From: Pseudomonadota bacterium
Lineage (GTDB): Bacteria; Pseudomonadota; Gammaproteobacteria; Burkholderiales; Nitrosomonadaceae
Length of the DNA: 64,000 nt
Direction of reading: 5' to 3'
NCBI GenBank assembly: GCA_018240285.1
Contig: JAFEGA010000004.1
Span: 1 to 64,000 of the forward strand
Below the pieces are notes generated by a model, which worked only from the letters and a program-made list of their open reading frames with translations, had not been told where the DNA came from and made no database searches. Below, piece by piece: positions 63,201-64,000 of the stretch (position 1 is its first letter; the number at the start of each line of letters is the position of its first letter). Position numbers and translations under genes: made by a program.

Positions 63201-64000
63201 ACCGTCTGCACGATCAGTTGCGCGAAGTGGAAATCCAAGCGGAAACGCAAATGCAATCGCATCTTGCGCATCAGCAGGAAAGCGAACCGGCGTTTGATCC
63301 GCTCGAATTTGACCGTTTCTCGCGCTTCCAGGAGCTGACGCGATTAATGGCGGAGAGCGTGGACGACATTATCACCGTGCAAAAAAGCCTGCGGGCATCG
63401 CAGATCGCCGCGGAAGAAGCGGTTGCACAGCAAGCGCTGATGAACCGGCAATTGCAGCAATCGCTGCTGCAAATCCGCACCATTCCGTTCAGTAATTATG
63501 CCGAGCGTTATTACCGTATCGCCCGGCAGGCCGCTGACGACATGGGCAAGAAAGCCAGTCTGGAAATTCAGGGCGCCGAGGTTGAAATCGACCGCAGCGT
63601 GCTGGAGAAAATTAACCCGCCGCTCGAACACTTGCTGCGCAATGCCATCGCCCACGGCATCGAGGAACCGGCACAACGGCGGCAGTCGGGCAAACCGGAT
63701 AGCGGTCAGGTCGCGATCCGGTTGCGCCAGGAAGGCAACGAAGTGATCATCACGTTGAGCGACGATGGCCGCGGTCTGAATTTGCCGCGCATTCGCGAAG
63801 AAGCGCAACGCTTGGGTCTGATTCAAAAGGATGAAGCGCTCGACGACGGCAAAATCATGCCGCTGATTTTCACGCAGGGCTTGTCGACTACCGATTCGGT
63901 GACCGGTATTGCCGGGCGCGGTATCGGCCTGGATATCGTCAAAAATGAGATTACGATGCTGGGCGGGCGTATCAGCGTGGAATCCGTTCCCAATCAAGGA
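60284..64000 (+). CDS. chpA: ChpA/PilL-like chemotaxis histidine kinase (5' part, runs off the window)
   Basis: 1239 codons without a stop at the window edge. The N-terminal ~600 residues are alpha-helical with degenerate Hpt-like segments. Two intact Hpt domains have phospho-His645 (HTLKGSGRMVGL) and His833 (HTLKGGARMAGALPL). A CheA-type dimerisation and HATPase region follows (HLLRNAIAHGIEEPAQRR, SDDGRGLNLPRIREEA, TTDSVTGIAGRGIGLDIVKNE). A CheW-like and receiver domain would be expected beyond 64000. Lies 39 bp after pilJ. Confidence 0.92.
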   Translation, partial: MSAQPKLNIASIIGIKDGIYQVFALIDQILEVYSQHPGKINLLSDCRRYIHQLDGLLEMLGLTSITIVTGKMEQLVDALMSKKIEPAPPVFDALNQSTKALLYYLNELIDGAEENPIRLFPAYRSLMQVYGFENAPESDLFFPRLTVAPALKAETASLDDAAAKILAKQLGAEYQAGLLKWLRDPSNQAGLRQMAAVADRIEEFPGTAEARAFWWVTAGFLEDLLQLESNRIDLPVRRLCGKIEQTIRHLAAGTPSNTSVLMRELLYRIAHSEADSPRINAIKNSYVWPGQVQDQDKPTFEQSEALRPILDRLRDTLMQANDIWREFCAGHQESLASLLEYVDWLSHQARQTGYAPLEKLADAIGDTVSYLHDHPQDASEELAMEMATALLLVESIIDDFHKLPADLPQQIDVIVSRLHGITQGNVSDLPPAPTFKTLESETREKELQAHVAQEILTNLAQVESILDKFFFEPAQRAELSLLPELFKQISGTLVMLDLERANTLLHLCQNLTGKLPEPDHDITGAEQILLVDGLSSLGFYIEALRSGQPDSEQIAEEAIQRFQSAPAAPSAPLPAPETFVPGSAAIVEKELATSATAATGADPELLEIFLEEADIVLASIADDLHKCRMDDADREPLASLRRGFHTLKGSGRMVGLDDMSEVAWNLEQVLNLWLDEKRLVSGQLMDLIGDTHRAYSEWCKNLRQQGSTDVDAEALLQAAKELLTRKKGKVSKKAAVKPQTETIILASEEVQAAAAIEPLPSVTPVPAEAKQAPQPTQPAPSAAATSGRINPELLQAFLEEADIIIPQIGGKLRGWRMLPQDGDIHHALLRLLHTLKGGARMAGALPLGELIHAMESQVQKAFRERNITDAALDQLEKEFDAISGKIEQLQRDEAAVLAANQVAAAVPVAISGPVQPSTGKAGLLQSKTLLRINSELIDRLVNDAGEASILRSKIEAQLSNFKQSLQDLTDSTHRLHDQLREVEIQAETQMQSHLAHQQESEPAFDPLEFDRFSRFQELTRLMAESVDDIITVQKSLRASQIAAEEAVAQQALMNRQLQQSLLQIRTIPFSNYAERYYRIARQAADDMGKKASLEIQGAEVEIDRSVLEKINPPLEHLLRNAIAHGIEEPAQRRQSGKPDSGQVAIRLRQEGNEVIITLSDDGRGLNLPRIREEAQRLGLIQKDEALDDGKIMPLIFTQGLSTTDSVTGIAGRGIGLDIVKNEITMLGGRISVESVPNQG

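Overview
The window looks like chromosome of a betaproteobacterium, most likely an ammonia oxidiser of the Nitrosomonas type. This is inferred from the mid-range GC, the protein flavour and the two families of short inverted repeats; no ribosomal or ammonia-oxidation gene is present to prove it.

Layout. 161-8646: a MASE1/PAS/GGDEF/EAL c-di-GMP protein, then cca, a soluble lytic transglycosylase and gdhA on the minus strand. 8922-15937: a small cluster of secreted His-tailed and Cys-rich proteins around crcB and its DUF190 partner, then an intradiol dioxygenase, trxB, an Smr protein, a DksA-type zinc finger, a membrane-anchored peroxiredoxin and an MFS permease. 15968-22880: tRNA-Arg(CCT) carrying a 6.8-kb integrated element. 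The element is bounded by a 47-bp duplication of the tRNA 3' half, has matching putative integrase arm sites at both ends, and encodes an integrase, AlpA, a P4-type primase/helicase, DUF5681, a MuF-like protein and several small unknowns. A large inverted repeat beside the primase gene is a candidate replication origin. It resembles a phage satellite without structural modules.

23238-32136: a secreted Ala/Pro-rich protein, a ydbH-ynbE-ydbL operon (envelope lipid transport), a DUF457 membrane protein, a glutamine amidotransferase and a DUF2868/DUF3482 GTPase pair. 32277-39998: a second MASE1 protein (hybrid histidine kinase), a Mg2+ P-type ATPase and a YugP-type zinc protease. 40210-50192: an eleven-gene, tightly overlapping type II secretion-like operon. 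Its secretin carries a cohesin-like C-terminus, and its last pseudopilin is followed by an orphan PEP-CTERM tail and a terminator.

50373-64000: RidA, exonuclease I, an OmpR-type two-component system, a STAS-less SulP transporter with a PmrA-box-like site upstream, ilvA with a translationally coupled leader ORF, and pilJ plus the first 1239 codons of a chpA-like chemotaxis kinase.

Scattered short inverted repeats (32134, 39996, 52312, 56123) sit at gene 3' ends or in spacers. In two places their terminal repeats supply the stop codons of both convergent neighbours. The most interesting items are the satellite-like element with its candidate origin, the stop-supplying repeats, the apparent ATT start of crcB, the ilvA leader ORF, the PmrA-like box and the His-tailed cluster.
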